A stretch of DNA of 46,216 nucleotides from an uncultured Aquimarina sp. (GTDB lineage: Bacteria; Bacteroidota; Bacteroidia; Flavobacteriales; Flavobacteriaceae), in the NCBI GenBank assembly GCA_938011245.1, contig CALLUJ010000010.1, positions 1 through 46,216 of the forward strand, read 5' to 3'. The translations under genes were made by a program, and so were the position numbers. The notes under the pieces are model-generated. The model saw only the letters and a program-made list of their open reading frames with translations, did not search any database and had not been told where the DNA came from. Below, one piece after another: positions 8,938 through 16,840 of this stretch; positions within the stretch are counted from its first letter, which is position 1, and every line of letters begins with the position of its first letter.

Positions 8938-10842
8938 TTATAAAGATTTAATTTTTCTCCATTTTTGTTCCCAAGTATCTAAATTATCTTCGTGCTTTTT
9001 TATTCTTTTATACACATCGGCTACTAACGGATTGGATTTATCTGCATGTTTAAAGAATTGCAAATTGTTTTGAAGTTGAAGAATCTCCGCTTTAAACTCG
9101 TCTATTTTTTTACGAATAGTTGTTTTTTCATTACTTAATAAACGGCTATCTTCTTGCGCTTTTATTTCTGCTAAACGCATATCAAACTTTAACAGTTCCG
9201 CTTCTTTCTTATTTATATTTATTTTCGCAAATAATTCATCTAAAACCTCGCTAAATTGTTGTTCTACATAGCGCTTTTTATATGGAACTGCTCCTAGTGT
9301 TTTCCACTCTGTTATTTGAGCCATTATTCCTTCTATGGAATCTACTGTTTCGGATTTTATTTTCTCTATAAAAGCGGTTTTAGCAACAAAGGAAGCTTCT
9401 TGTTTTTGATTTACCTCTTCTTTCTGACTATTTAGTCTATCAAAAAAATGATTACAAGCATCCTTAAATTGCTTCCATACCTTATCACTATCCTTGCGAG
9501 GTACATGACCTATTTTTTTCCAATCGCCTTGAATTTTTTTCATCAATTCGGTCGTAGCTTCTATATCCTCACTATCTTTATGTTCTTCTGCTATTTGAAT
9601 TAATGCTTTTTTCTTAGCTAAATTTTCTAACTGATTTTCTTTTACGTTCTTATAATAATCATTTTTAGCTCGATTAAAATTGCGCTCAGACTCTCTAAAC
9701 TCTTCCCAAATACTATTTTTTACTTCATTGGGAACTCTACCTATTTTTTTAAACGTTTCGTGAAGTCCTTCCACTTCTTGCATTGCTTTCTGCCAATCGC
9801 TATGATTATTTTTTGACTGAGAAGTAATACGATTAATTTGTTCTATTATTTTTTTTCGTGCCAACAAATTCTCCTCTTGTTTAGCATCCTGTTCTGCAAA
9901 ATAAGCCTGACGTTTATCGTGAATCTCTTTAGTTAATTCACTAAATTTTTCCCATATCAATTCTTTATATTCTTTAGCAACAGGCCCTATTTCTTCTTTC
10001 CAAATCTTATGTAAAACTTGTAACTCTCTAAAAGCTCTATTACTATTTGTTTCTTGAATCAGTTCCTTTGCTCGATCTATAATCATTAACTTTTGTTCTA
10101 AGTTATGTTTATAATCTTTATCTCTGAATTCTCTATCCAAATGCACCACTTCGTAAAATTTATCTACATGGTGATAATAGGTATTCCAAACTACGCTATT
10201 TTGATCTCTTGGTATAGATCCTGCCTGGTGCCACTGCTCTTTAATTTCGTTAAAAGAACTAAATTTATTCCGTACAGAGGTTTCGTTATCTGCAACTAAT
10301 ACTTTTAATTCTTCTATAAGCCTTAATCTAACTTTAAGATTATTCTCTAAATTAGTTTGTATTGTTTTATAATACTTATTACGGTGGTCTTTATAATTAA
10401 AATACGCTTCGTTAAACGCTTTTTTTAAAGGAGTACTATAATAAAAATCAATCTCGTTACCGCCTTCTTCTATAAACTGTGCCTTACTTGCTAAAGCATT
10501 GGCATCAAAGTTAGCATTAAATTGATTCCTTATTGCTTCTACTTGCTCTTTTATAAGATGTACCGGATATTTATCTACTATTTTTTTTAGATGTTCCAAT
10601 AGGCTTTCTTGAGACAATAAGGTGTAGTCTTCTGTTGGAATCTCTACTTTTTCAATCTCTTTTTCAGAATCTTTCGTTTCTTCAGTTGACAAAGTTTTTT
10701 CCTCTCCTATTTTATTTTCCTCAGAAGCTACTACTTCTTCTTTTATAACAGGTTCTGTTATTTTTTTCACTTCAGGGTTAGAAATATTGTTTTCTACATT
10801 TTCTGACTCCTGTAAACCGTCACTTATCTGATTTATAGACAT
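8938..10842 (-). CDS. DUF349 repeat protein
   Basis: A charged, helical protein of 634 residues. After a glutamate-rich, probably disordered N terminus (1-75) come about five DUF349 repeats of roughly 75 residues. Each shows a W-K-x-(I/A)-G-x-(V/I)-P signature: WHQAGSIPR, WKEEIGPVA, FKKIGRVPN, WKKIGHVPR and WKTLGAVPY. Proteins of this kind are universal in Bacteroidota but have no assigned role; coiled-coil or RNA-associated scaffolding is only a guess. No membrane segments or signal peptide are present. It is followed by the methyltransferase gene. Confidence 0.88.
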   Translation of the reverse strand: MSINQISDGLQESENVENNISNPEVKKITEPVIKEEVVASEENKIGEEKTLSTEETKDSEKEIEKVEIPTEDYTLLSQESLLEHLKKIVDKYPVHLIKEQVEAIRNQFNANFDANALASKAQFIEEGGNEIDFYYSTPLKKAFNEAYFNYKDHRNKYYKTIQTNLENNLKVRLRLIEELKVLVADNETSVRNKFSSFNEIKEQWHQAGSIPRDQNSVVWNTYYHHVDKFYEVVHLDREFRDKDYKHNLEQKLMIIDRAKELIQETNSNRAFRELQVLHKIWKEEIGPVAKEYKELIWEKFSELTKEIHDKRQAYFAEQDAKQEENLLARKKIIEQINRITSQSKNNHSDWQKAMQEVEGLHETFKKIGRVPNEVKNSIWEEFRESERNFNRAKNDYYKNVKENQLENLAKKKALIQIAEEHKDSEDIEATTELMKKIQGDWKKIGHVPRKDSDKVWKQFKDACNHFFDRLNSQKEEVNQKQEASFVAKTAFIEKIKSETVDSIEGIMAQITEWKTLGAVPYKKRYVEQQFSEVLDELFAKININKKEAELLKFDMRLAEIKAQEDSRLLSNEKTTIRKKIDEFKAEILQLQNNLQFFKHADKSNPLVADVYKRIKKHEDNLDTWEQKWRKIKSL

Positions 10843-10996
10843 TATATAATCAATTACATTTTTTCAATGCTGTAATATAGTAAATTTTAAAACTATAATA
10901 GACATCTCTGTAATATATAAAACCAACTTCCTAAACCTTTATATTTGGGCACAGACTCCTACTATTATAATTACATTTAAATACAGTATCGTACAT

Positions 10997-11881
10997 TTAC
11001 GATACCACAAAATTCAATTGCTTGCGATATTCTGTTGGAGTCTTTCCTGTATGACTTTTAAAGAGTTTATTGAAATGTGAAAAATTATTAAACCCACATT
11101 CAAAGCATATTGCTTGTACACTCTCTTGCCCTTCCGTAAGAAGTTTTGTGGCATGTACCAACCTGTATTCATTAACAAACTGAGTAAATGTTTTCCCTGT
11201 TACTTTTTTAAAGTTTCTACAAAAGGCTGGAGAGGTCATGTTAACATGATCTGAAATATCTTCTATACTAATATGACTTTTAAAATGTTCTTGTACATAA
11301 TTTAACGTTCTATTAATTCTCTGGTTGTCTTGCGCTTCTGTTTTTATAGCAAAACCATCTGCATTAAGTATTTCATATTCTTTACTACCTTGTAGTTTTT
11401 TTAGTATTACCAATATATCTAACAAACGCTCAAAAGGACTTTTTTTGTACATTTTTTCTATTAACACTCCTACTTCTTTTTTTGTTTCTCCATAAAAAAC
11501 TAATCCTGTTTTAGCCCTTTCCAATAGTTGCGCAATAGGCTTCATTTCTGGAACAGAATAAAATTCACCTCCTAAAAAATCGGGCAAAAACTGTATTAAA
11601 GTTTCCTTTCTTTTATTCGAAAAACTATCGGTAAATCCACAGTGAGGCAAATTAGAACCTATACATATCAAATCTCCATCATTATAATAAGAAACATGAC
11701 TTCCTATTTGCCTTTTTCCTGATCCTTCATTTACATAAACAATTTCTATCTCGGGATGGTAGTGCCACACTGGAAGGTGATTTTTATTTTTAAAATCAAA
11801 TCTTTTGTAAATCAATGTATTATCTAAATCGTGTGCCAAACTCTCTAGACTAGGTTTTTGGTAATGAATAGATTCTTGCAT
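10997..11881 (-). CDS. AraC-family transcriptional regulator with cupin sensor domain
   Basis: A 294-residue regulator. The N-terminal half (about 20-110) is a cupin-like fold with the HYHPEIEIVYVNEGSG motif, and the C-terminal about 100 residues hold the two helix-turn-helix units of the AraC/XylS class. The second unit shows the usual ICFECGFNNFSHFNKLFKSHTGKTP signature, split here as AICFECGFNN and SHFNKLFKSHTGKTP. The gene is transcribed away from the small exported protein at 12048, so that neighbour is a possible target, but no operator is evident. Confidence 0.9.
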   Translation of the reverse strand: MQESIHYQKPSLESLAHDLDNTLIYKRFDFKNKNHLPVWHYHPEIEIVYVNEGSGKRQIGSHVSYYNDGDLICIGSNLPHCGFTDSFSNKRKETLIQFLPDFLGGEFYSVPEMKPIAQLLERAKTGLVFYGETKKEVGVLIEKMYKKSPFERLLDILVILKKLQGSKEYEILNADGFAIKTEAQDNQRINRTLNYVQEHFKSHISIEDISDHVNMTSPAFCRNFKKVTGKTFTQFVNEYRLVHATKLLTEGQESVQAICFECGFNNFSHFNKLFKSHTGKTPTEYRKQLNFVVS

Positions 11882-12002
11882 AAGTTATAAAATTGTTATA
11901 GATATATTAAATTAACTCTAAATTTAACAAAATAAATACAAAATATCAATATAGCATAAATATAAGAAAATACTGACTATCTATTAAAGCTTTACTTCTC
12001 GA

Positions 12003-12010
12003 TATCTTTG
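12003..12010 (+). promoter_or_regulatory. Flavobacterial -7 box (TATCTTTG)
   Basis: TATCTTTG matches the Bacteroidota -7 consensus TAnnTTTG and lies 38 nt before the ATG at 12048. I saw no clean TTG -33 element at the expected distance, so only half of the promoter is supported. Confidence 0.5.
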
Positions 12011-12047
12011 TAGTGTAAAAAATGTATAACGAATAAACTTTTACATT

Positions 12048-12629
12048 ATGATCAAATTAATCAAAAATGGATTGTTAAGTGTAACACTTTTAGCAACCGT
12101 AGCAGTAAACGCATCAAAAATTGTAACTACCAAAACGGCAGATGCAAAAGTTTTGAATATTACTCTTACAGAAATTACAAAAAATGAAGTTTTATCTATA
12201 AAAGATACTAATGGAGTTATATTATACACTGTAAAATTACAAGAAACAAAATCTTTTAATAAGAAGTTTGATTTTAATACTCTTCCAAATGGAGTTTATT
12301 TTCTGGAAAGTAAACAATTAAAAGAAATAACTGTTACTCCTCTAATTTTAAATGAGGATAAAGCTTCTTTTCTTTTTAATACTACTAAAACTTTTACAGC
12401 ACCTACTTTAAAAGTAGACGAATCAATAGTAAGAGTCTTCTTGAAGAATTTTGACAAACACCCTGTTAATATTTCTATTTATGACTCAAAAGGAATTGAA
12501 ATTGTTTCTGAATCAAACAAAGAACTCGTTGTTTATAAGGATTATGATTTTTCTAAACTTGAAAAAGGAAATTACACGGTATCAGTTTCTCATGGCGATT
12601 ACACTTTTAATGAAGAAATAACGTTTTAA
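12048..12629 (+). CDS. Small exported protein of unknown function
   Basis: A 193-residue protein with an N-terminal signal peptide (about 1-22, LIKNGLLSVTLLATVAVNA). The mature part reads as two beta-sandwich-like repeats: one around residues 35-95, one around 120-190. Each ends in a pattern like LPNGVYFLESK or LEKGNYTVSVSHGDYTFNEEI. Such repeats resemble DUF3244-like or sorting-domain-like folds of Bacteroidota surface proteins. No catalytic motif is present. It is transcribed divergently from the AraC regulator and ends at a strong terminator. Confidence 0.8.
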   Translation: MIKLIKNGLLSVTLLATVAVNASKIVTTKTADAKVLNITLTEITKNEVLSIKDTNGVILYTVKLQETKSFNKKFDFNTLPNGVYFLESKQLKEITVTPLILNEDKASFLFNTTKTFTAPTLKVDESIVRVFLKNFDKHPVNISIYDSKGIEIVSESNKELVVYKDYDFSKLEKGNYTVSVSHGDYTFNEEITF

Positions 12630-12656
12630 AAACCAATAATTATTATTTGATCGAAG

Positions 12657-12681
12657 AGCCGCTTATCTAGCGGCTTTTTTT
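12657..12681 (+). terminator. Rho-independent terminator
   Basis: A 7-bp GC-rich stem (AGCCGCT, 5-nt loop, AGCGGCT) is followed by a run of seven Ts. It closes the small exported protein gene 27 nt after its stop. Confidence 0.88.
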
Positions 12682-12752
12682 ATCTCCTATTACAATAAAA
12701 TTAAAATATACATTAGGACATTGTTGTAAAATTGCATCCTAAGAACTTGCAT

Positions 12753-13763
12753 TTATTGTTTAAAAATTGGATACATAAAATTATCTAGCTGCTCATATTC
12801 TATTAAAAAAGCATCATGCCCATGAATCGATCTAATTATTCTATGGTTTACATTATTACGTATTTCTCTTAATAAACTTAATGTTTTTTGATCTTCTTTT
12901 AATGTAAATAATGAATCAGAATCCACGGTAACAATGTGAATATTTGCTGTAACAGCATATATTGCCTCTTTAAAGTTCCTATAATGTGTAGAAATATCTA
13001 TAGTACTTAATATATAATTAAGTTGTTTATAAGAAGCTAACGCAAAACGTTCTTCCAATTTTTTACCATGATATAGCAACCAACTTTCAATATTAAAAAT
13101 ACCTAAAGAATCGTTTTTTGTTCTATTAAATTTTAATGTAAATGATTCTGGCGTACGGTACATTAACATAGCATGCATGCGAGCATCATGTAACGGATTG
13201 CTAGAATTTAATAAAATTACTTCCTGTACTTTTGTATTTGCAATTACCCAATCACTAGCCTTCCAATCGGTAGCTACAACTACTAGATTTTTTGCCAAAT
13301 TAGGCTTCAAAACAGAAAGCTCCCAAGAAATCCCACCACCTAAAGAACCTCCCACATTCGCAAAAAGTTTATTTACTCTTAATTTTTCTAAACCTATAGA
13401 AAATAATCTTGCTATATCTTTTGCTGTAAATATTTTGTAATTATCAAAAAGGTTTTCTTCTAAACCATCAAAACCATTTCCAGGAATATTAAATGCAATT
13501 ACAGTATAAACATTGGTATCAATTGCTTTTTTAGGACCTACCAAACTACTCCACCATCCATCGGGACCACTTACTTGTGAGTTTCCTGTAAGGGCATGGG
13601 TAACTAATACCACAGGCGCTGTACCTAATGTTTGCCCAAAAATTTGATAAGACAAATTTACCTGCGTGGTTTCCCCTGCAAAAGTGGTGTAATTTTCAAT
13701 ACTGATATACGATAAAATTTCGTTCAATCCTATGCTTTTTAAATTATGAAGTGTTACAAGCAA
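12753..13763 (-). CDS. metX: Homoserine O-acetyltransferase-like alpha/beta hydrolase (MetX)
   Basis: A 336-residue alpha/beta-hydrolase of the MetX type, which acylates homoserine in methionine synthesis. The oxyanion/HALTG block (THALTGNSQVSG) is followed by the nucleophile S140 in NVGGSLGG, the likely acid D283 in VDSDSLF, and H316 in GHDAFL. The family's usual GGSMGG is GGSLGG here, and the NIPGNGFDG loop differs from classical MetX, so substrate choice is uncertain. The SAM-I riboswitch directly upstream argues for a methionine role. The frame has no ATG; the first usable start is TTG at 13763, and a second TTG lies at codon 13. Confidence 0.83.
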   Translation of the reverse strand: MLVTLHNLKSIGLNEILSYISIENYTTFAGETTQVNLSYQIFGQTLGTAPVVLVTHALTGNSQVSGPDGWWSSLVGPKKAIDTNVYTVIAFNIPGNGFDGLEENLFDNYKIFTAKDIARLFSIGLEKLRVNKLFANVGGSLGGGISWELSVLKPNLAKNLVVVATDWKASDWVIANTKVQEVILLNSSNPLHDARMHAMLMYRTPESFTLKFNRTKNDSLGIFNIESWLLYHGKKLEERFALASYKQLNYILSTIDISTHYRNFKEAIYAVTANIHIVTVDSDSLFTLKEDQKTLSLLREIRNNVNHRIIRSIHGHDAFLIEYEQLDNFMYPIFKQ

Positions 13764-13791
13764 GGCAAAGATTTTTTATAAAAAAATCTAA

Positions 13792-13898
13792 TGTTATCTA
13801 TCCATAAATAATATAGGTAGAATTTAGCACCTTCTTTAATTTCTTAAAGGGTTGCTAAGGCATCAATGGGTCTAATCCCTCCGCCTTTCTCGATAACA
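13792..13898 (-). promoter_or_regulatory. SAM-I (S-box) riboswitch aptamer
   Basis: The minus strand shows the S-box core in order: a P1 strand TGTTATC (13898-13892), GAGAAAGGCGGAGGGATTAG, ACCCATTGATGCCTTAGCAACC, a variable P3/P4 region, AAGGTGCTAAATTC, and the closing P1 strand GATAACA (13798-13792). The aptamer ends 29 nt before the metX start codon. S-adenosylmethionine binding normally switches off methionine-synthesis genes. Between aptamer and gene there is an A/T hairpin but no GC-rich terminator with a T-run. Confidence 0.93.
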
Positions 13899-13924
13899 AT
13901 CATCATGTAAATGAAACGTAAGTG

Positions 13925-13954
13925 CAAATATAAGTATTAATTTTGAAAACAAAA
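13925..13954 (-). promoter_or_regulatory. Promoter of the riboswitch-metX transcript
   Basis: TATATTTG (13932-13925 on the minus strand) fits the TAnnTTTG -7 box, and a TTG lies 17 nt upstream in the -33 region (13952-13950). Transcription would begin about 20 nt before the riboswitch. Confidence 0.6.
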
Positions 13955-13996
13955 CCTACAAGAATTTCTTAATTTTACGCTCTTAAAAATATCACT

Positions 13997-14533
13997 TTGA
14001 ATAACCGAAAGTTAAAAAACAGTGAATTAGTTCGTAAAACTGTAGAAGAATTTAAGCAAGCCGAAAAAACTCCAATTATTGTTATTTTAGACAATATTAG
14101 AAGCTTAAATAACATAGGCTCCGTATTTAGAAGCGCTGATGCTTTTTTAATTGAAAAAATTTATTTGTGTGGTATTACAGCTACGCCCCCGCATAAAGAT
14201 ATTCAGAAGACAGCTCTAGGGGCTAGTGACACTGTAGTTTGGGAGCATGTTGAAGATACTTTAAAGCTTATTACCAATCTTCAACAAAAAAACATTCATG
14301 TTTGCGCTATTGAACAAGCAGAAAATGCTATTTTTCTGAATGATTTTCAACCTATAAAAAACCAAAAATATGCTATTGTTTTAGGCAACGAGGTAAAAGG
14401 AGTGCAACAATTAGTCGTTACAGCAAGTGATTCGGTAATAGAAATCCCTCAACTAGGAGCCAAACACTCTCTAAACATTGCTGTTACTAATGGTATTGTT
14501 CTTTGGGACTTATTTAGTAAAATAAATTACTAA
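13997..14533 (+). CDS. SpoU/TrmH-family RNA 2'-O-methyltransferase
   Basis: A SPOUT methyltransferase of 178 residues that would 2'-O-methylate a tRNA or rRNA ribose using SAM. The three family motifs are present: motif 1 NIRSLNNIGSVFRSADAF, motif 2 IVLGNEVKGV, and motif 3 with the trefoil-knot segment IPQLGAKHSLNIAVTNGIV. There is no separate N-terminal substrate-binding domain, consistent with the TrmH/TrmL branch; the exact target base cannot be told. The start is TTG at 13997, and no ATG gives a complete motif 1 domain. It is divergent from metX. Confidence 0.87.
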   Translation: MNNRKLKNSELVRKTVEEFKQAEKTPIIVILDNIRSLNNIGSVFRSADAFLIEKIYLCGITATPPHKDIQKTALGASDTVVWEHVEDTLKLITNLQQKNIHVCAIEQAENAIFLNDFQPIKNQKYAIVLGNEVKGVQQLVVTASDSVIEIPQLGAKHSLNIAVTNGIVLWDLFSKINY

Positions 14534-14629
14534 CATACTCGTTTTTTAATTGACGTGAATTGTGGACAAATCTAATGCTTGCCTTTTTTTAGTATTTTAG
14601 CATTGTCCCTTTATTTCTAAGTAATTGTT

Positions 14630-14947
14630 ATGAAAAAAATCCTAATTCTTATCTTTTTAATATGTGCTTCTTTTATGATGAGTGAAGCTTATGCTCAAGA
14701 ACCACATTGTTATAACAAAAAAATTCGAATCAAAAAAGTAAGTAAACGTCGAAAGGGTAGTCTAGTTGGTGTAAAGGGCATAGACGATAGAAAAGTACTC
14801 AAAAAACAAATGAAAGAACGCACCAAAGAACTCAAAAGAAAAAGAGAAGAAGATAAACGAGCCAAAAGAGATTCTATAAAAGGGCAGAAGGAAGAAAAAC
14901 TGGATGATAAACCATTAAACAAAGATATTCCTGTAGAGGATAAATAA
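14630..14947 (+). CDS. Small exported, highly basic protein
   Basis: A protein of 105 residues with a clear signal peptide (1-22, LILIFLICASFMMSEAYAQ). The mature part is very short and rich in Lys, Arg, Glu and Asp, with a helical KQMKERTKELKRKREEDKR segment. There is one pair of mature cysteines at most and no recognisable domain. I do not recognise the family. It is a single-gene transcript ended by a 20-bp hairpin. Confidence 0.72.
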   Translation: MKKILILIFLICASFMMSEAYAQEPHCYNKKIRIKKVSKRRKGSLVGVKGIDDRKVLKKQMKERTKELKRKREEDKRAKRDSIKGQKEEKLDDKPLNKDIPVEDK

Positions 14948-14986
14948 ACGAAAAGACTATCTAAAAAGATAGTCTTTTCGTTTATT
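14943..14986. terminator. Bidirectional terminator hairpin
   Basis: A perfect 20-bp stem pairs 14943-14962 with 14967-14986 around an AAAA loop; the arm AAACGAAAAGACTATCT is mirrored by AGATAGTCTTTTCGTTT. The stem includes the stop codon of the preceding gene. Confidence 0.85.
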
Positions 14987-15167
14987 AAATACAGCTAACA
15001 CTCTTTTATTTAAAAAACCCATCATTTTTTGAGCTTACCTAAAGCACAAAACAATTTCATACCCCATCAAAAGTCTTTATCTTCGCATATTGCATAACAT
15101 ACGTTACCTATTAACGTTTTTATGTTAACTGATTTTAGTCTACAACAACTAAAAGCAAAACAATATC

Positions 15168-15434
15168 ATGGGAAAAGAAATGACGCTCGATGTACTATCG
15201 AGTATTAAAGGTGCTTCGGCATCCAAAGTAGTGGAGGATCTTTTTGAGGTAATCAAAAAAGGTCATATAAATTCGAATACTGTAGTTAATACCAATGTAA
15301 ATGCTGTAGCTATAGACGATTTACGTCCAGATGAAGTAATCAATAGCTCTGCAACAGAACGAAATTTAATTATTGAAAATTTCCCTAAAGAAAAAAATGG
15401 CTTTTTAGTAGTACCCAAAGTAATTGAAGAATAG
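15168..15434 (+). CDS. gatC: Short GatC-like subunit
   Basis: An 88-residue protein directly before gatA (2-nt gap). Its C-terminal half, LRPDEV (about 52-57) through NFPKEKNGFLVVPKVIEE, matches the C-terminal belt of GatC, where other bacteria have an R-E-D-E block and NAPERKDGFFVVPRIVEV. The N-terminal half (MGKEMTLDVLSSIKGASASK) does not show the usual GatC helix pair (KLARLEL...). In known GatCAB structures GatC is a small belt that ties GatA to GatB. Position, size and the tail motif make it the GatC of this operon; the replaced N terminus is unusual. The symbol is by inference. Confidence 0.72.
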   Translation: MGKEMTLDVLSSIKGASASKVVEDLFEVIKKGHINSNTVVNTNVNAVAIDDLRPDEVINSSATERNLIIENFPKEKNGFLVVPKVIEE

Positions 15435-15436
15435 GC

Positions 15437-16840
15437 ATGGCATCAACAATACAAGCTTTACATAACAAGCTTCAAAATAAAGAAATTTCGTGTACCGATT
15501 TGGTACAACAAAAATTAACACAATTAAAAGAAAGTAACTACAATAGCGAAACTACTATTTTAGATGAGTATGCTCTAGATTTAGCTAAAAAAGTAGACTC
15601 AAAAATAGCCAATGGCGAGAACATTGGACTTTTAGAAGGTATCCCTTTTGGAGTTAAGGATGTGTATTTGTTACAAGGCACCTATAGTTCGGCAGGTTCT
15701 GATTTCTTAAAAAAATACAAATCCCCATACACAGCTACAGCTATTCAAAAGTTATTAGATGCTGGAGCTATTCCTGTAGTTAAAGAAAACTGCGATAGTT
15801 TTGGACATGGAAGTAGTTCTGAAAACACCGTTTTTGGTGCTGTAAAAAATGCTTTAGACGCTAATAAAGTAGCTGGTGGTAGTAGTGGTGGTAGCGCCGT
15901 AAATGTTGCTAAGGACTTTACTACCTTTTCCATTGGAGGAGACACTGGTGGATCTATCCGCCAACCTGCGGGATACAACAAAGTATATGGTTTAAAACCT
16001 ACTTATGGTCGTATTTCTCGTTACGGATTAATGGCTTATGCCTCTTCTACCGATTGTGTTGGACCAATTGCTCAAAGCCTTGAAGACATCCAATTGGTAT
16101 TAAATGTAATGAGTGGTAAGGATTATAGGGATCAAACAAGTTATGCCTCGAAAGCTATTTCTAACGAAACAGTAACCAACACCTTACCTAAAGGAACTAA
16201 AATAGGATACTATAAAAACTTTATAGAAAGTGACGCTTTGGCTCCTAGTATTAAAGCCAATTTTGAAACCATGCTTGCTACGCTAAAAAACGAGGGAATG
16301 GAAATTGTCCCTTTAGATTTTTTTGACGGTAACATGCTAGTTTCTACTTACTATGCTTTGGCCATGGCAGAAACCGCTAGTAACTTAGCTCGTCTAGATG
16401 GTACTAACTATGGTCCACGTGCCGAAGGTAATAGTTTAAAAGAAATTTATTCTGTAACTCGTTCTGAAAATTTTACGGAAGAAACACAACGAAGAATTGT
16501 TGGAGGTAATCAAGTATTATCCCAAGGACATTCCGAAGAAATATATAATAAGGCACAAGAATTAAGAGGACAAATTAGTCATCATTTTAATGAAAATTTT
16601 AAAAAGGTAGACATCGTATTATCTCCTGTTACTCCTAATCCTGTACCCGAAATTGGAAACAATTTAAAAGACCCTATGACCATGTATCTTTCCGATGCTT
16701 ATACGGTAGGATTTAGTTTAGGTGGACTTCCTACCTTAACTGCACCTTTAGCACTAGAAACGGGAGTGCAAATCACAGCCGCAAAAAAACAAGACGCTAT
16801 TTTGTTTACTTGCGCTAACTTCTTAAAACAAGTATTGTAA
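15437..16840 (+). CDS. gatA: Aspartyl/glutamyl-tRNA amidotransferase subunit A
   Basis: The amidase subunit that hydrolyses glutamine and passes ammonia to GatB to convert Asp-tRNA(Asn) or Glu-tRNA(Gln) to the amide. The 467-residue product has the complete amidase-signature triad K74, cis-S149 and S173, in GVKDVY, GGSSGGSAVN and GGDTGGSIRQPAGY. The spacings (75 and 24 residues) are those of characterised GatA. It is slightly shorter than the usual 480-490. It lies 2 nt after the GatC-like gene, and its stop overlaps the start of gatB-aspS by one base (TAATG), so all three should be made together. Confidence 0.95.
   Translation: MASTIQALHNKLQNKEISCTDLVQQKLTQLKESNYNSETTILDEYALDLAKKVDSKIANGENIGLLEGIPFGVKDVYLLQGTYSSAGSDFLKKYKSPYTATAIQKLLDAGAIPVVKENCDSFGHGSSSENTVFGAVKNALDANKVAGGSSGGSAVNVAKDFTTFSIGGDTGGSIRQPAGYNKVYGLKPTYGRISRYGLMAYASSTDCVGPIAQSLEDIQLVLNVMSGKDYRDQTSYASKAISNETVTNTLPKGTKIGYYKNFIESDALAPSIKANFETMLATLKNEGMEIVPLDFFDGNMLVSTYYALAMAETASNLARLDGTNYGPRAEGNSLKEIYSVTRSENFTEETQRRIVGGNQVLSQGHSEEIYNKAQELRGQISHHFNENFKKVDIVLSPVTPNPVPEIGNNLKDPMTMYLSDAYTVGFSLGGLPTLTAPLALETGVQITAAKKQDAILFTCANFLKQVL

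Noticed and set aside
12041..12229. A 62-residue minus-strand open frame between the AraC regulator and the exported protein
   Set aside because: It is antisense to the signal peptide region of the exported protein and has no family features.
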